A DNA stretch of 64,000 bases from an uncultured Acetatifactor sp. (lineage in GTDB: Bacteria; Bacillota; Clostridia; Lachnospirales; Lachnospiraceae): positions 1-64,000 of the forward strand of contig CALWRA010000001.1 in the NCBI GenBank assembly GCA_944383825.1, given 5' to 3'. Position numbers and translations under genes: made by a program. Within the stretch, counting starts at the first letter, position 1, and each line of letters begins with the position of its first letter. This document shows, piece after piece, positions 24,692-31,534 of the stretch. Below the pieces are notes generated by a model. That model worked only from the letters and a program-made list of their open reading frames with translations. It made no database searches and was not told the DNA's origin.

Positions 24692-24720
24692 ATTATACAT
24701 AAGATTACATTATTTGTCAA
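24692..24720 (-). promoter_or_regulatory. Consensus promoter of tRNA-Ser
   Basis: TTGACA (24715-24720), 17-bp spacer and TATAAT (24692-24697) on the minus strand, about 64 bp upstream of the tRNA. The TTGA of the -35 box would also have supplied the stop codon of plsC before prophage insertion. Confidence 0.9.
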
Positions 24721-24731
24721 TTGCTTTTTTG

Positions 24732-24747
24732 ATTTTCGTATTTTTCT
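24732..24747 (+). repeat. Left attachment repeat of prophage B
   Basis: ATTTTCGTATTTTTCT, identical and in direct orientation to 58312-58327. Joining sequence left of this copy to plsC right of the other copy gives a sensible plsC ending (...ENQKSN stop). Confidence 0.85.
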
Positions 24748-24765
24748 GAATTTTGTCAATAGTTT

Positions 24766-24772
24766 TGCGACA
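24766..24772 (+). repeat. TGCGACA, left inverted end motif
   Basis: Lies 18 bp inside the left attachment repeat. The inverted copy is at 58286-58292, 19 bp inside the right one. A 7-mer occurs by chance in 33 kb (another copy at 54165-54171), so only the symmetric placement is suggestive. Confidence 0.4.
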
Positions 24773-24797
24773 CTTTTTTAGTCACTTTTTTTAAATT

Positions 24798-25844
24798 TCA
24801 TGCCGTGATTTTCTCCAATTCCTCTTCAAACAATTCCTTGGATGTCTTAAAGCCTAAAATGCCCCTGGGGTATGTATTTATCCAGCTTTCTATAAACTCT
24901 ATATCCTTATCCTGCTTTTCGTCAAAATCTTCTCCCTTTGGTATGTGGCGGCGTATCAGTTTGTTTTGGTTCTCGTTTGTCCCCCTCTCCCATGAACTAT
25001 ACGGGTGACAATAGAAAATGTATGTGCGGCGTTCCCCTGGATGCAGTATAGAACGCTCCATTCCCTCGCAATCGGAAAACTCTGTTCCGTTATCTACGGT
25101 TATGCTTTTGAATATTTTATGGAACATACCGCCCCATTTTCTTTCCAGACGGTCCAGGGCATCCACAACGCTTTCCGCCTTTTGGTCTTTCAGCTTAAAG
25201 ATAATCTCATCCCTGGTCTTTCTCTCCGTCATAACAAGCAGACATGATTTTGTCACGCCCTGTTTGCCCTTTACGGTATCCATTTCCCAATGTCCAAATA
25301 TTTCACGGTCTTTTACCTCTTCCGGGCGGTTTGCAATGCTCTCCCCGGCCGCCGCCCTCTTCTGTACTTTCACTTTTTTGTTTTTCTTCTTTTTCTTTCC
25401 CTTTACTGGCAAATCTTTGTTCGTGATTTTTAGGAATATCCCATTATCAATATATCTGTATAATGTCCTTACGCTGATTGTGGTTTTAAACTCTTTTCCG
25501 CTTGTCTCTGCCGCTGCCAATGCGGCTTCCGGGCTGTATTTATCATTGGCAATTTTATCTTCCAGAAATTCCGCATATTCAACGTCATTTCCGATTTTTA
25601 AACTTTTGCCTTTTCCCTGGGCGTTCCAATCATGGGTCTGCTGCCCCTTATCACTGCTGTACCTTACCTCTTCCGTGTAATCGGAATTTCTGTGGACGTA
25701 TTCGCCCCGTTTTATCTCTCTGTATATCGTGCTTCTGTGAACGTGCAGATACTCCGCAACCTCCGGCTTTGAATATCCTTTGTTCAGCAGTGTTTCCATT
25801 TTTATTCTATCACTGTGTTCTAAATGCTTATAGTGCTTACCCAT
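24798..25844 (-). CDS. IS30-family transposase, probable prophage recombinase
   Basis: 348 residues. An N-terminal HTH (residues 10-47, HRSTIYREIKRG) and a DDE catalytic core: D189 (HWEMDTVKGK), D251 (ITVDNGTEFSD) and E286 or E291 (SSWERGTNENQNKLIRR). Length and motifs are complete. It is the leftmost gene of prophage B, 50 bp inside the left attachment repeat, and no separate terminal repeats bracket it as an independent IS. It is therefore the best candidate for the enzyme moving the phage. IS30-type transposases are known in Spiroplasma filamentous phages. Confidence 0.95.
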   Translation of the reverse strand: MGKHYKHLEHSDRIKMETLLNKGYSKPEVAEYLHVHRSTIYREIKRGEYVHRNSDYTEEVRYSSDKGQQTHDWNAQGKGKSLKIGNDVEYAEFLEDKIANDKYSPEAALAAAETSGKEFKTTISVRTLYRYIDNGIFLKITNKDLPVKGKKKKKNKKVKVQKRAAAGESIANRPEEVKDREIFGHWEMDTVKGKQGVTKSCLLVMTERKTRDEIIFKLKDQKAESVVDALDRLERKWGGMFHKIFKSITVDNGTEFSDCEGMERSILHPGERRTYIFYCHPYSSWERGTNENQNKLIRRHIPKGEDFDEKQDKDIEFIESWINTYPRGILGFKTSKELFEEELEKITA

Positions 25845-25920
25845 GAAAATAGCCCCCTTTGAATGTGATAGGGCAACCCGGAATAATCCGTTGTTGCCCC
25901 GTCTGCTCCCGCATTTCTGT

Positions 25921-26460
25921 TTATTCTTTTATTTCTTCCAAGTAGGATATTTCAATGGTAATACTGAATGGTTTATCGCTTTCTATAAAATCGTACTCGT
26001 CATTCCATACGGTCAGCATTTTATATTCTCCGCCTGACACTTCTATGCCAATGCGCTGCACTTCTTTCTTTAATATGTTTTTTACACGTTTCACGCTGCC
26101 TTGCTTAATGTTTCCGATATGCGTATCATATACAAATACTTGTATCTGTTCCACCCCACCCTCACAAGATATAGTGTTTATGGTTGGTTTTGTATTTAAT
26201 TCATACTTGAAAATTTCCTCGTCAATTCGATTATCTTCTAATAAGTCTCTTTTTTTTAGTTTATAATCCTCATTAAAATCAACCAATTCCATAATATCTT
26301 CCATGTGGCTTTCCACATCATCCAATATGAAACGCTGCGTCTTTACTATATGCTTTGGTTTTTTCTCTTCCTGCGCCGCATTATCTGGCATCTGCACGGG
26401 CTGCGGCTCTACTGCTGCCGTGTCCTTTTTCTTTGAAAATAAATTGCTGAAAAATCCCAT
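25921..26460 (-). CDS. Hypothetical protein in the transposase cassette
   Basis: 179 residues. The basic start MGFFSNLFSKKKDTAA is followed by a charged linker and a C-terminal domain containing IQVFVYDTHIGNIKQGSVKR that faintly recalls HIRAN domains. It is transcribed with the RHH-like gene and the transposase. Function unknown. Confidence 0.6.
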   Translation of the reverse strand: MGFFSNLFSKKKDTAAVEPQPVQMPDNAAQEEKKPKHIVKTQRFILDDVESHMEDIMELVDFNEDYKLKKRDLLEDNRIDEEIFKYELNTKPTINTISCEGGVEQIQVFVYDTHIGNIKQGSVKRVKNILKKEVQRIGIEVSGGEYKMLTVWNDEYDFIESDKPFSITIEISYLEEIKE

Positions 26461-26487
26461 TCTGCTTTCCCTCTCTTCCTTTTGTAT

Positions 26488-26679
26488 CTATGATGTTCCC
26501 ATTCTCTGTTTAATTGCTTGGTTTATATATTCATTTACACTTTCCCCGGCTTCGGCTGCTTTTTCCTTGATAACTGCTTTTTCCCCTTTGGGTACGGTCA
26601 AATTGATGCGGTCATATTTCTCATTGATAAAATTATTCTGATACTGAAACTGATTAAATTCTTTTTTTGTTTTCGGCAT
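26488..26679 (-). CDS. Ribbon-helix-helix-like DNA-binding protein
   Basis: 63 residues. The segment YDRINLTVPKGEKAVIKEKA followed by GESVNEYINQAIKQRM has the strand-helix-helix pattern of Arc/CopG-type regulators. It is the only obvious repressor candidate in the left cassette, and palindromic sites lie at the promoters nearby. It could be a copy-number, lysogeny or transposase regulator. Confidence 0.7.
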   Translation of the reverse strand: MPKTKKEFNQFQYQNNFINEKYDRINLTVPKGEKAVIKEKAAEAGESVNEYINQAIKQRMGTS

Positions 26680-26699
26680 CCGTTACCCTCTTCCTTTCT

Positions 26700-26749
26700 C
26701 TTGCCAAGTGTTGTATAATAAATCTAACAGTTGGGGCGGCTTTGGCAAG
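26700..26749. promoter_or_regulatory. Inverted repeats upstream of the RHH gene
   Basis: CTTGCCAA (26700-26707) and TTGGCAAG (26742-26749) are inverted copies about 34 bp apart. An A/T-rich -10-like stretch lies between them. A possible autoregulatory operator; a GGGCGG/CCGCCC hairpin is also present at 26734-26759. Confidence 0.4.
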
Positions 26750-26777
26750 TCCACCGCCCTTTCTGCTACCCTAAAGC

Positions 26778-26918
26778 CTATTCATTAGGCTTTTCTTCTT
26801 TTCTCGGCTTCGCATCCACAATTCTTCTGATTAAATCTAAGATTTCATGTTCGCTATGCCCTTTCTCGTCACACCATTCAATGACTTCCTTAATCTCTTT
26901 TTTGTCCATATCTTCCAT
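26778..26918 (-). CDS. Small acidic hypothetical protein
   Basis: 46 residues from an ATG at 26918 with GAAAGGAG 7 nt upstream: MEDMDKKEIKEVIEWCDEKG. First gene behind the consensus promoter at 26982-27010. Its 3' end overlaps an AAAGCCTA/TAGGCTTT hairpin. No family recognised. Confidence 0.65.
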   Translation of the reverse strand: MEDMDKKEIKEVIEWCDEKGHSEHEILDLIRRIVDAKPRKEEKPNE

Positions 26919-26981
26919 GTTGTTCTCCTTTCTCGCTTGCCCGGTACTCGTTAAGTTTATGTATCTCTCTTAACTGTCTTA

Positions 26982-27027
26982 ATTATATCCTATATTGCGT
27001 AATATGTCAATACATATTGTGTAATAT
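26982..27027 (-). promoter_or_regulatory. Consensus promoter with two palindromic operators
   Basis: TTGACA (27005-27010), 17-bp spacer and TATAAT (26982-26987) on the minus strand. The palindrome ATATTGCGTAATAT (26992-27005) fills the spacer, and ATATTGTGTAATAT (27014-27027) lies 22 bp away, two helical turns. The promoter reads into the small acidic gene, the RHH gene and the transposase, so a bound repressor would silence them. Confidence 0.85.
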
Positions 27028-27555
27028 TTTTATCTTTTTACGTTCGATAAACCCGGCGGATGTGCCAGGTTTAAAGAATATGTTTACCATTGAAATAACG
27101 ATACTGCGGATTAGATTTATTGCATTGTTGGGCGTTTGTATGCGGTCCCATTCTTTTGCCTGTTCTGTAAATTCCCTTGCTTCCTCTATGCTTTCAAACC
27201 AATCATTGTATATGTCATTTCGTGAAGTGCTTGTATAACTGCTCTCCGGCATCTTCTCCGCTTCAATCTGGCGTGTGATGTTCGCCGTTACTCTTCCTCT
27301 GTTATCAAATGTTGATGTTACGCAATAATATGTTTTCATATCCTCTTCCTTTCCGCCGGGGACTGCTGCCCCGGCTTTCCTTTTATAAAATGTTCTTTCA
27401 AATGTTCCGTTCCCGTTGAGGTTCTTTAAAATCCTGCTCATTGCATTTTTCAGCTTTCTTTCTGTAAAACTGTACTCGTCCCATGAATTAAAGATTGTTC
27501 CGCAATCGCTTACTATAAAAATCATGTTCGCTACTTTCTTAATTGTAAATGCCAT
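27007..27555 (-). CDS. Composite hypothetical ORF (two cistrons fused in frame)
   Basis: 182 codons. The first part (MAFTIKKVANMIFIVSDCGT...) runs through a GCCGGGG/CCCCGGC hairpin and a strong GGAAAGGAAGAGG ribosome site, read as AGAAVPGGKEED, into a second part starting MKTYYCVTSTFDNRGRVTAN. The second part looks like an independent small protein with its own start. No function recognised. An operator palindrome overlaps its 3' end. Confidence 0.6.
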   Translation of the reverse strand: MAFTIKKVANMIFIVSDCGTIFNSWDEYSFTERKLKNAMSRILKNLNGNGTFERTFYKRKAGAAVPGGKEEDMKTYYCVTSTFDNRGRVTANITRQIEAEKMPESSYTSTSRNDIYNDWFESIEEAREFTEQAKEWDRIQTPNNAINLIRSIVISMVNIFFKPGTSAGFIERKKIKILHNMY

Positions 27556-27596
27556 GTTACGTTCCTCGCTTTCGTATTCCTCTTTTAACTGTCTTT

Positions 27597-27620
27597 ATTA
27601 TAATTCATATTGCGCAATAT
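27597..27620 (-). promoter_or_regulatory. Promoter -10 with palindromic operator
   Basis: TATAAT (27597-27602) and the perfect palindrome ATATTGCGCAATAT (27607-27620) have the same 10-nt offset as at 26982-27005, but the -35 box is poor. It drives the composite ORF and is probably controlled by the same repressor. Confidence 0.7.
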
Positions 27621-27735
27621 TTTTAAAAAATATTTTATGCAGACAAAAAAGCGCACCTTTTATTGATGCGCTTTCTATCCGTGACACATTATGAAATTCC
27701 TTGCTTTTCCAGTCCCAAAAGGCGGCTGTTTCTGG

Positions 27736-28899
27736 TTACACTTTCGCCAAATTCTTGACATTTACCGCCGCCGTTACGGTCTTTCCGATACCGATAACGA
27801 CACAGTCCCCTTTTACCTCGATAACATCATATTCCTTGTAGTAGGTTTTGAAACTCTTCCCGGTGTATGTAATGTTATTCGTTACCTTTACTTTGTCCCC
27901 CACGCTGATTTTATCGGATGCGGTTTTGCTGCCGGACAGAATGGCGTTTACCTCGCTCTGTACCTTGTCATAGTCATATCCGGCGGCGGTAAGGCGGTTT
28001 TTCCGGTCCGTGCTGTTTCCCCACTTCCCGGCAATGACTTCCTTTGCCACTTCCGCAACGCTCTTTGTTCCTTCCGCCGTTCCTGCGGATGCTTCCTTGT
28101 CATACTTTGGAACGCCATAGCCCCGGATGTAGCGGCCGTTTACGGCAATCGTCCGGCGTGCCACGGCGTTGTCCTTGTTGCCCTCGATAACGGTAATCTT
28201 TCCGCCGCTTACGCTCTCAACAATCCCCACATGGTCCGGCCACCCGGTATTGTCTCCGGTCCCGGTGTCGTTCCAGTCGTAAAAGATGATGTCCCCAGGC
28301 TGCGGCGTTCTGCTGTCGCTCTCGCTCCACTCTCCCAGGTTCTTAAATAACGCAATCATCTGTCCGCATCCGCACTCGGTCGGTATGATGTCCGTTGCGC
28401 CGCACTTGATAGCAACGGCGGAAACGAATGCAGCGCACCACGCATCCGTATATTTTACCTTGTAGCCCCTGGCAAGGGGCTTGTGGCTGTTGTATACGTC
28501 AATGATGCTTTTGTGCGTCCCGTCCGCTTCCTTTTTTCCAACCCACGCCCTCGCCTGGGCGATAACTGCGCTTGCTGTCTTTGCCATGCCCTCTTCTCCT
28601 TTCCTGTCATACCCGGTTAGATTGTACTGTGTGACAATCCGCATGGTATTTTCCACATATGTACTGCTTGTTGCGTACCCGTCCGCCTTAATGGTTTCCA
28701 GGTATTCTTCCGGGTCTGTGATTCCCCGTAAATTCTGGTATCGTTCCAGCTGGATAAACTCAAAGTACCCTTTTGCGCTCTCTTCCATGCTGCCGTATAC
28801 CCGTAAATTATCTTTAATCTGCGTGAGCGTCCCCGGCGCATATTCTTCCATTGTGGAAAGGTTTACGCTCCTACCGGTCCACTTTGTCCCGCATTTCAA
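27736..28899 (-). CDS. Endolysin: glucosaminidase fragment fused to CHAP amidase
   Basis: The continuous frame has a C-terminal part of a glucosaminidase domain (MEESAKGYFEFIQLERYQNL...), then a CHAP domain (catalytic Cys in YTDAWCAAFVSA, His in PDHVGIVES), a CW_7 wall-binding repeat (VIAGKWGNSTDRKNRLTAAG) and an SH3-like tail. A strong ribosome site AGGAAAGGAG (28596-28605) precedes an in-frame ATG at 28587, so the functional CHAP lysin probably starts there (283 residues). The N-terminal domain lacks its beginning and catalytic Glu. It digests peptidoglycan at lysis. Confidence 0.85.
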   Translation of the reverse strand: MKCGTKWTGRSVNLSTMEEYAPGTLTQIKDNLRVYGSMEESAKGYFEFIQLERYQNLRGITDPEEYLETIKADGYATSSTYVENTMRIVTQYNLTGYDRKGEEGMAKTASAVIAQARAWVGKKEADGTHKSIIDVYNSHKPLARGYKVKYTDAWCAAFVSAVAIKCGATDIIPTECGCGQMIALFKNLGEWSESDSRTPQPGDIIFYDWNDTGTGDNTGWPDHVGIVESVSGGKITVIEGNKDNAVARRTIAVNGRYIRGYGVPKYDKEASAGTAEGTKSVAEVAKEVIAGKWGNSTDRKNRLTAAGYDYDKVQSEVNAILSGSKTASDKISVGDKVKVTNNITYTGKSFKTYYKEYDVIEVKGDCVVIGIGKTVTAAVNVKNLAKV

Positions 28900-28965
28900 T
28901 CCAAAATAATTGTGGTATACGGATGCAAGGCGGCTTTCTCCTCAGCCGATGTCTGCTTGTCCATT
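28900..28965 (-). pseudogene. Broken 5' end of the glucosaminidase gene
   Basis: In phase with the lysin, this stretch reads GESRLASVYHNYFG after a TGA, the remnant of a glucosaminidase active-site region. The only ATG (28965) opens a different frame that stops after 22 codons. A deletion plus frameshift is the simplest reading. Confidence 0.65.
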
Positions 28966-28967
28966 CC

Positions 28968-29210
28968 TTACACTTCCTCTTCTGCGGTTTCAATGGTGGT
29001 TTCAACCGTTGTTTCCACGTTTGCGGCATCTGTAAAGCCCTCTCCGATAATGTAGGCCACCACGGACGCACCCGCCATGATAAGGGCCGTAATCTGGGTT
29101 GTCGTGTTTTCCGTTCCGCCCGTGGCTACTATCATCATGGAAACAAAAGATGCTACCGCCGTCCATAACTTCCGGCTTGTAAGTTTTCTTACCCAATCAA
29201 TGTTCTTCAT
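28968..29210 (-). CDS. Holin
   Basis: 80 residues, MKNIDWVRKLTSRKLWTAVA, with two hydrophobic spans and the TSRKLW motif of Firmicutes phage holins. An acidic C-terminal tail follows. It is located directly before the endolysin. It makes the membrane lesions that release the lysin. Confidence 0.88.
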   Translation of the reverse strand: MKNIDWVRKLTSRKLWTAVASFVSMMIVATGGTENTTTQITALIMAGASVVAYIIGEGFTDAANVETTVETTIETAEEEV

Positions 29211-29265
29211 GCTGTTGTTTCTCCTTTCCTATATTCCAAAAGCCTTTCCGGCTTGTGGTCTTTGG

Positions 29266-29580
29266 TTACTCATAAATGCCTTTTATGCCCTGTTCTGCCA
29301 GGAAGTCCCGCTGTTCATGCTTGATTTTCCGGGCGTATTCCAATGCGGCTTCCGTCTCCCCGTTGGCGTGTCCGTTCTTTAGGGCGGTTGCCACCGCTTC
29401 CCCCAGGGCGATAGCGGCCATGACGCTTTTTATTATGAGTGTTTCGTTTTTTTCCCGGATTTTCTCTTTTTCGTCCTCTTCCTTCTGCTGCTTCTTGATT
29501 TTCTGCTCTATCATCCAAAAGCAAAAAGCGGTTACGCCGCTCGGCACACTCATAGCAATTAACAACGTCTGCAAATCCAC
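29266..29580 (-). CDS. Membrane-anchored lysis-region protein
   Basis: 104 residues from a GTG at 29580 (AAAGGAG 10 nt upstream). An N-terminal hydrophobic segment (LLIAMSVPSGVTAFCFWMIE) and a Lys/Glu-rich coiled coil. This architecture is common in phage genes just upstream of holin; a holin-accessory or spanin-like role is possible but unproven. Confidence 0.65.
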   Translation of the reverse strand: MDLQTLLIAMSVPSGVTAFCFWMIEQKIKKQQKEEDEKEKIREKNETLIIKSVMAAIALGEAVATALKNGHANGETEAALEYARKIKHEQRDFLAEQGIKGIYE

Positions 29581-29659
29581 CTTTCCCACTCTCCTTTCCT
29601 CTGTTTTTCCATGTCAATCATATAATGGATTGGCTTTTTATTCTGACCCACTTATTCCG

Positions 29660-29815
29660 TTATACCGCCGTTTTAATCTGGCTCTGCAATGCGAATTTCT
29701 CAAATTTCGGAAACTGTGACAAAATGGGATAAAGGTACAAGAGGAAATCATAGGTTTTCTGGTACGCTTTCATGCTTTCCATGTACGCATCTGCCTGTTT
29801 TGCCTTTTCTGCCAT
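29660..29815 (-). pseudogene. Truncated DGR accessory protein Avd
   Basis: 51 residues, MAEKAKQADAYMESMKAYQK then TYDFLLYLYPILSQFPKFEK, matching the first helices of bAvd four-helix-bundle proteins of diversity-generating retroelements, which are normally about 120 residues. It stops early at 29660 and the rest of the bundle, template repeat and reverse transcriptase are absent. It follows the variable tail gene, as in complete DGRs. Confidence 0.8.
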
Positions 29816-29833
29816 GTTTTAAACTCCATTTCC

Positions 29834-29876
29834 GCATACTGCGCAAAAACATGAGTTGTTTTCTTGTGCAGTATGC
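29834..29876. repeat. Hairpin/cruciform between target gene and avd stump
   Basis: Nine perfect pairs GCATACTGC/GCAGTATGC, extended by weaker pairs. It lies 54-96 bp past the target stop. DGR variable genes carry such an inverted repeat just downstream of the variable region to promote retrohoming; a terminator is the alternative. Confidence 0.6.
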
Positions 29877-29929
29877 TATATATATTTTTGTGTCCTTCTC
29901 CTGGGTGGGCTTCCGCCCACCCTTACAGA

Positions 29930-31024
29930 TTACAGACTGTCACACACGCACCGCACTCCCATGTTCGCGTTCACGTCCCACGGGTAGTTGTAGCAAACGG
30001 CGGCACGGCTGCCGCAATGCACGCCGTTGATCCAACCGCCGCCGACAAGGATGGCGTGTAAGGCTGTACTGCTCGTCATATAAATCTGCCCGTAACCGCT
30101 CATAACGTCATGCCACGCCCAGGAAGTGGCCGTAGGGTCTAGCACAAACTCGTCCATCCACTCCCAGACGTTCCCGGCAATGTCCATGATGTTTTTTACG
30201 GAAATTGCGTTTTTGATTTTTCCAACTGCCGTTCTTGCCGTGTTTGTTGTTGCCGTGTGGCCGTTCGTGTTGCTGCCGTCTAAGCCCTGTGGGCTTCCCT
30301 CTGCCGCAATCAGCCATTCTGCAAGGCTCGGCAGTCTCTTTCCTACCCTGGCGGCTTTCTCATTGGCGATATACCAATTAAGGCCCTCTGTACCTGTGAT
30401 TGGCGTTGCATTGTATACGGACTGTAAACCGTTCGCCCCGTCATCTGAAGCTATGTAAATATCCGCCCATAAGCCGTTCCCCAGGTACGCCATGCCGGAC
30501 GGTTCGCATTTCGGGCGGTGTAACGCCGTCCATACAGAGTTTGGCGCAATATCTTCCCTCACGTTGCTTTCCCAGCCGCTCCCACGGACGCTTCCGCTTA
30601 CGTTGATTTCCCGGCCGTACTCGTCCACGTTGCGGACATATCCATAATGGAAACCGCCAATCTTCCGGGTGTTGGTATCGTCCCATTCTTCCCCGTCCGG
30701 GAATGTTGAATTTTCAGAGATTAAATAAACCTCGCTTGCGCTGTCAAGCCCATTGTCACAGATATAGATATAATAATCCTTTCCATGCTCAAAGCTGCTT
30801 GCCCCGTCCAGGTTGGCGGTGGAAAGTACGGTTTCCTCGGTCTGAAAAATGGCATCCCCAACGGCGATAACCGCCCCGGCAAGCACTGTTATCTGTCCTG
30901 CTGCCGTATACTGTATAAATGCCTTTTCCGCCGCCACAATGTCCGATACTGCCGCCATTTTGGCAACTGTGATTTTTGCCCGTTCATCCGTCATATTCTC
31001 GTCATAAACAAATAATCTTCCCAT
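29930..31024 (-). CDS. Variable tail protein with C-type lectin fold (DGR target)
   Basis: 364 residues. The N-terminal half is a tail-fibre attachment-type domain. The C-terminal half is the formylglycine-enzyme/C-type lectin fold used by DGR targets (RLPSLAEWLIAAEG, IAGNVWEWMDEF, VGGGWINGVHCGSR, NMGVRCVCDSL). At exposed positions near the end, codons are NNY (CAC, GTC, GGT, ATC, CAT, GTT, TAC, GAC), as expected if AAC/AAT template codons had been adenine-mutagenised. It likely binds the host receptor. Confidence 0.85.
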   Translation of the reverse strand: MGRLFVYDENMTDERAKITVAKMAAVSDIVAAEKAFIQYTAAGQITVLAGAVIAVGDAIFQTEETVLSTANLDGASSFEHGKDYYIYICDNGLDSASEVYLISENSTFPDGEEWDDTNTRKIGGFHYGYVRNVDEYGREINVSGSVRGSGWESNVREDIAPNSVWTALHRPKCEPSGMAYLGNGLWADIYIASDDGANGLQSVYNATPITGTEGLNWYIANEKAARVGKRLPSLAEWLIAAEGSPQGLDGSNTNGHTATTNTARTAVGKIKNAISVKNIMDIAGNVWEWMDEFVLDPTATSWAWHDVMSGYGQIYMTSSTALHAILVGGGWINGVHCGSRAAVCYNYPWDVNANMGVRCVCDSL

Positions 31025-31512
31025 TATGCCAACTCTCCTTTCATTTCTTCCACTTCCTCTTCTGTAATCCCCAGGCGTTCATAGAACGCAGCCGCCGCCG
31101 GAACGCCGATTGTTTCCGCATCCGCCGCAATGGCCCGTGAAAGTGTCAAAACCGTGTGCTTTGTCTGGCTGTTGTTTTCCGCCGTCCCGGCTTCCTCTCC
31201 TGCTGCCGCTGCCGCTTCCGCTTCATCCTGCGCCGCTGCACTGTCAATGTCGATATGCTCTACGCTGTTTACTGTTGCCGTTAAGTTCCCGGCCTTAACC
31301 TTGTCCCCCTCTGCTACCTCGTTTACAAACATGAGGGTAACGCCTTTCCTGTCCTCGGTCTTTTCCAGGATAGGGCAGAAAATGTAATTCTGGTTTTCCA
31401 GTTTCTCAACCGCCGCCAGCCAGTCCGCCGCCTTTAATCTTCCTTTCTTCGCAAGTTTAAATGTGTTTACCAAATCCGCCTTTGTCTTAATCACTTTTGG
31501 AAATCCTACCAT
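31024..31512 (-). CDS. Tail-region structural protein, unknown
   Basis: 162 residues from the ATG at 31512 (AGAGAGGA upstream): MVGFPKVIKTKADLVNTFKL. An N-terminal domain of about 75 residues, an Ala/Glu-rich linker and a C-terminal helical domain. Its stop overlaps the variable tail gene start, suggesting a fibre-associated or chaperone role. Confidence 0.6.
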   Translation of the reverse strand: MVGFPKVIKTKADLVNTFKLAKKGRLKAADWLAAVEKLENQNYIFCPILEKTEDRKGVTLMFVNEVAEGDKVKAGNLTATVNSVEHIDIDSAAAQDEAEAAAAAGEEAGTAENNSQTKHTVLTLSRAIAADAETIGVPAAAAFYERLGITEEEVEEMKGELA

Positions 31513-31534
31513 TTTTTCTTCCTCTCTTTCTTTA

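Noticed and set aside
24766-24772. TGCGACA alone as proof of terminal inverted repeats
   Set aside because: A 7-mer is expected several times in 33 kb and another copy lies at 54165; only its symmetric spacing from the repeats is suggestive.
24798-25844. IS30 transposase as an independent insertion sequence
   Set aside because: No terminal inverted repeats or target duplication are seen around the single gene; the matching end motif and direct repeat lie at the far end of the whole phage.
28900-28965. A 22-codon ORF directly after holin as a real small gene
   Set aside because: It overlaps the decayed glucosaminidase sequence in another phase and stops early.
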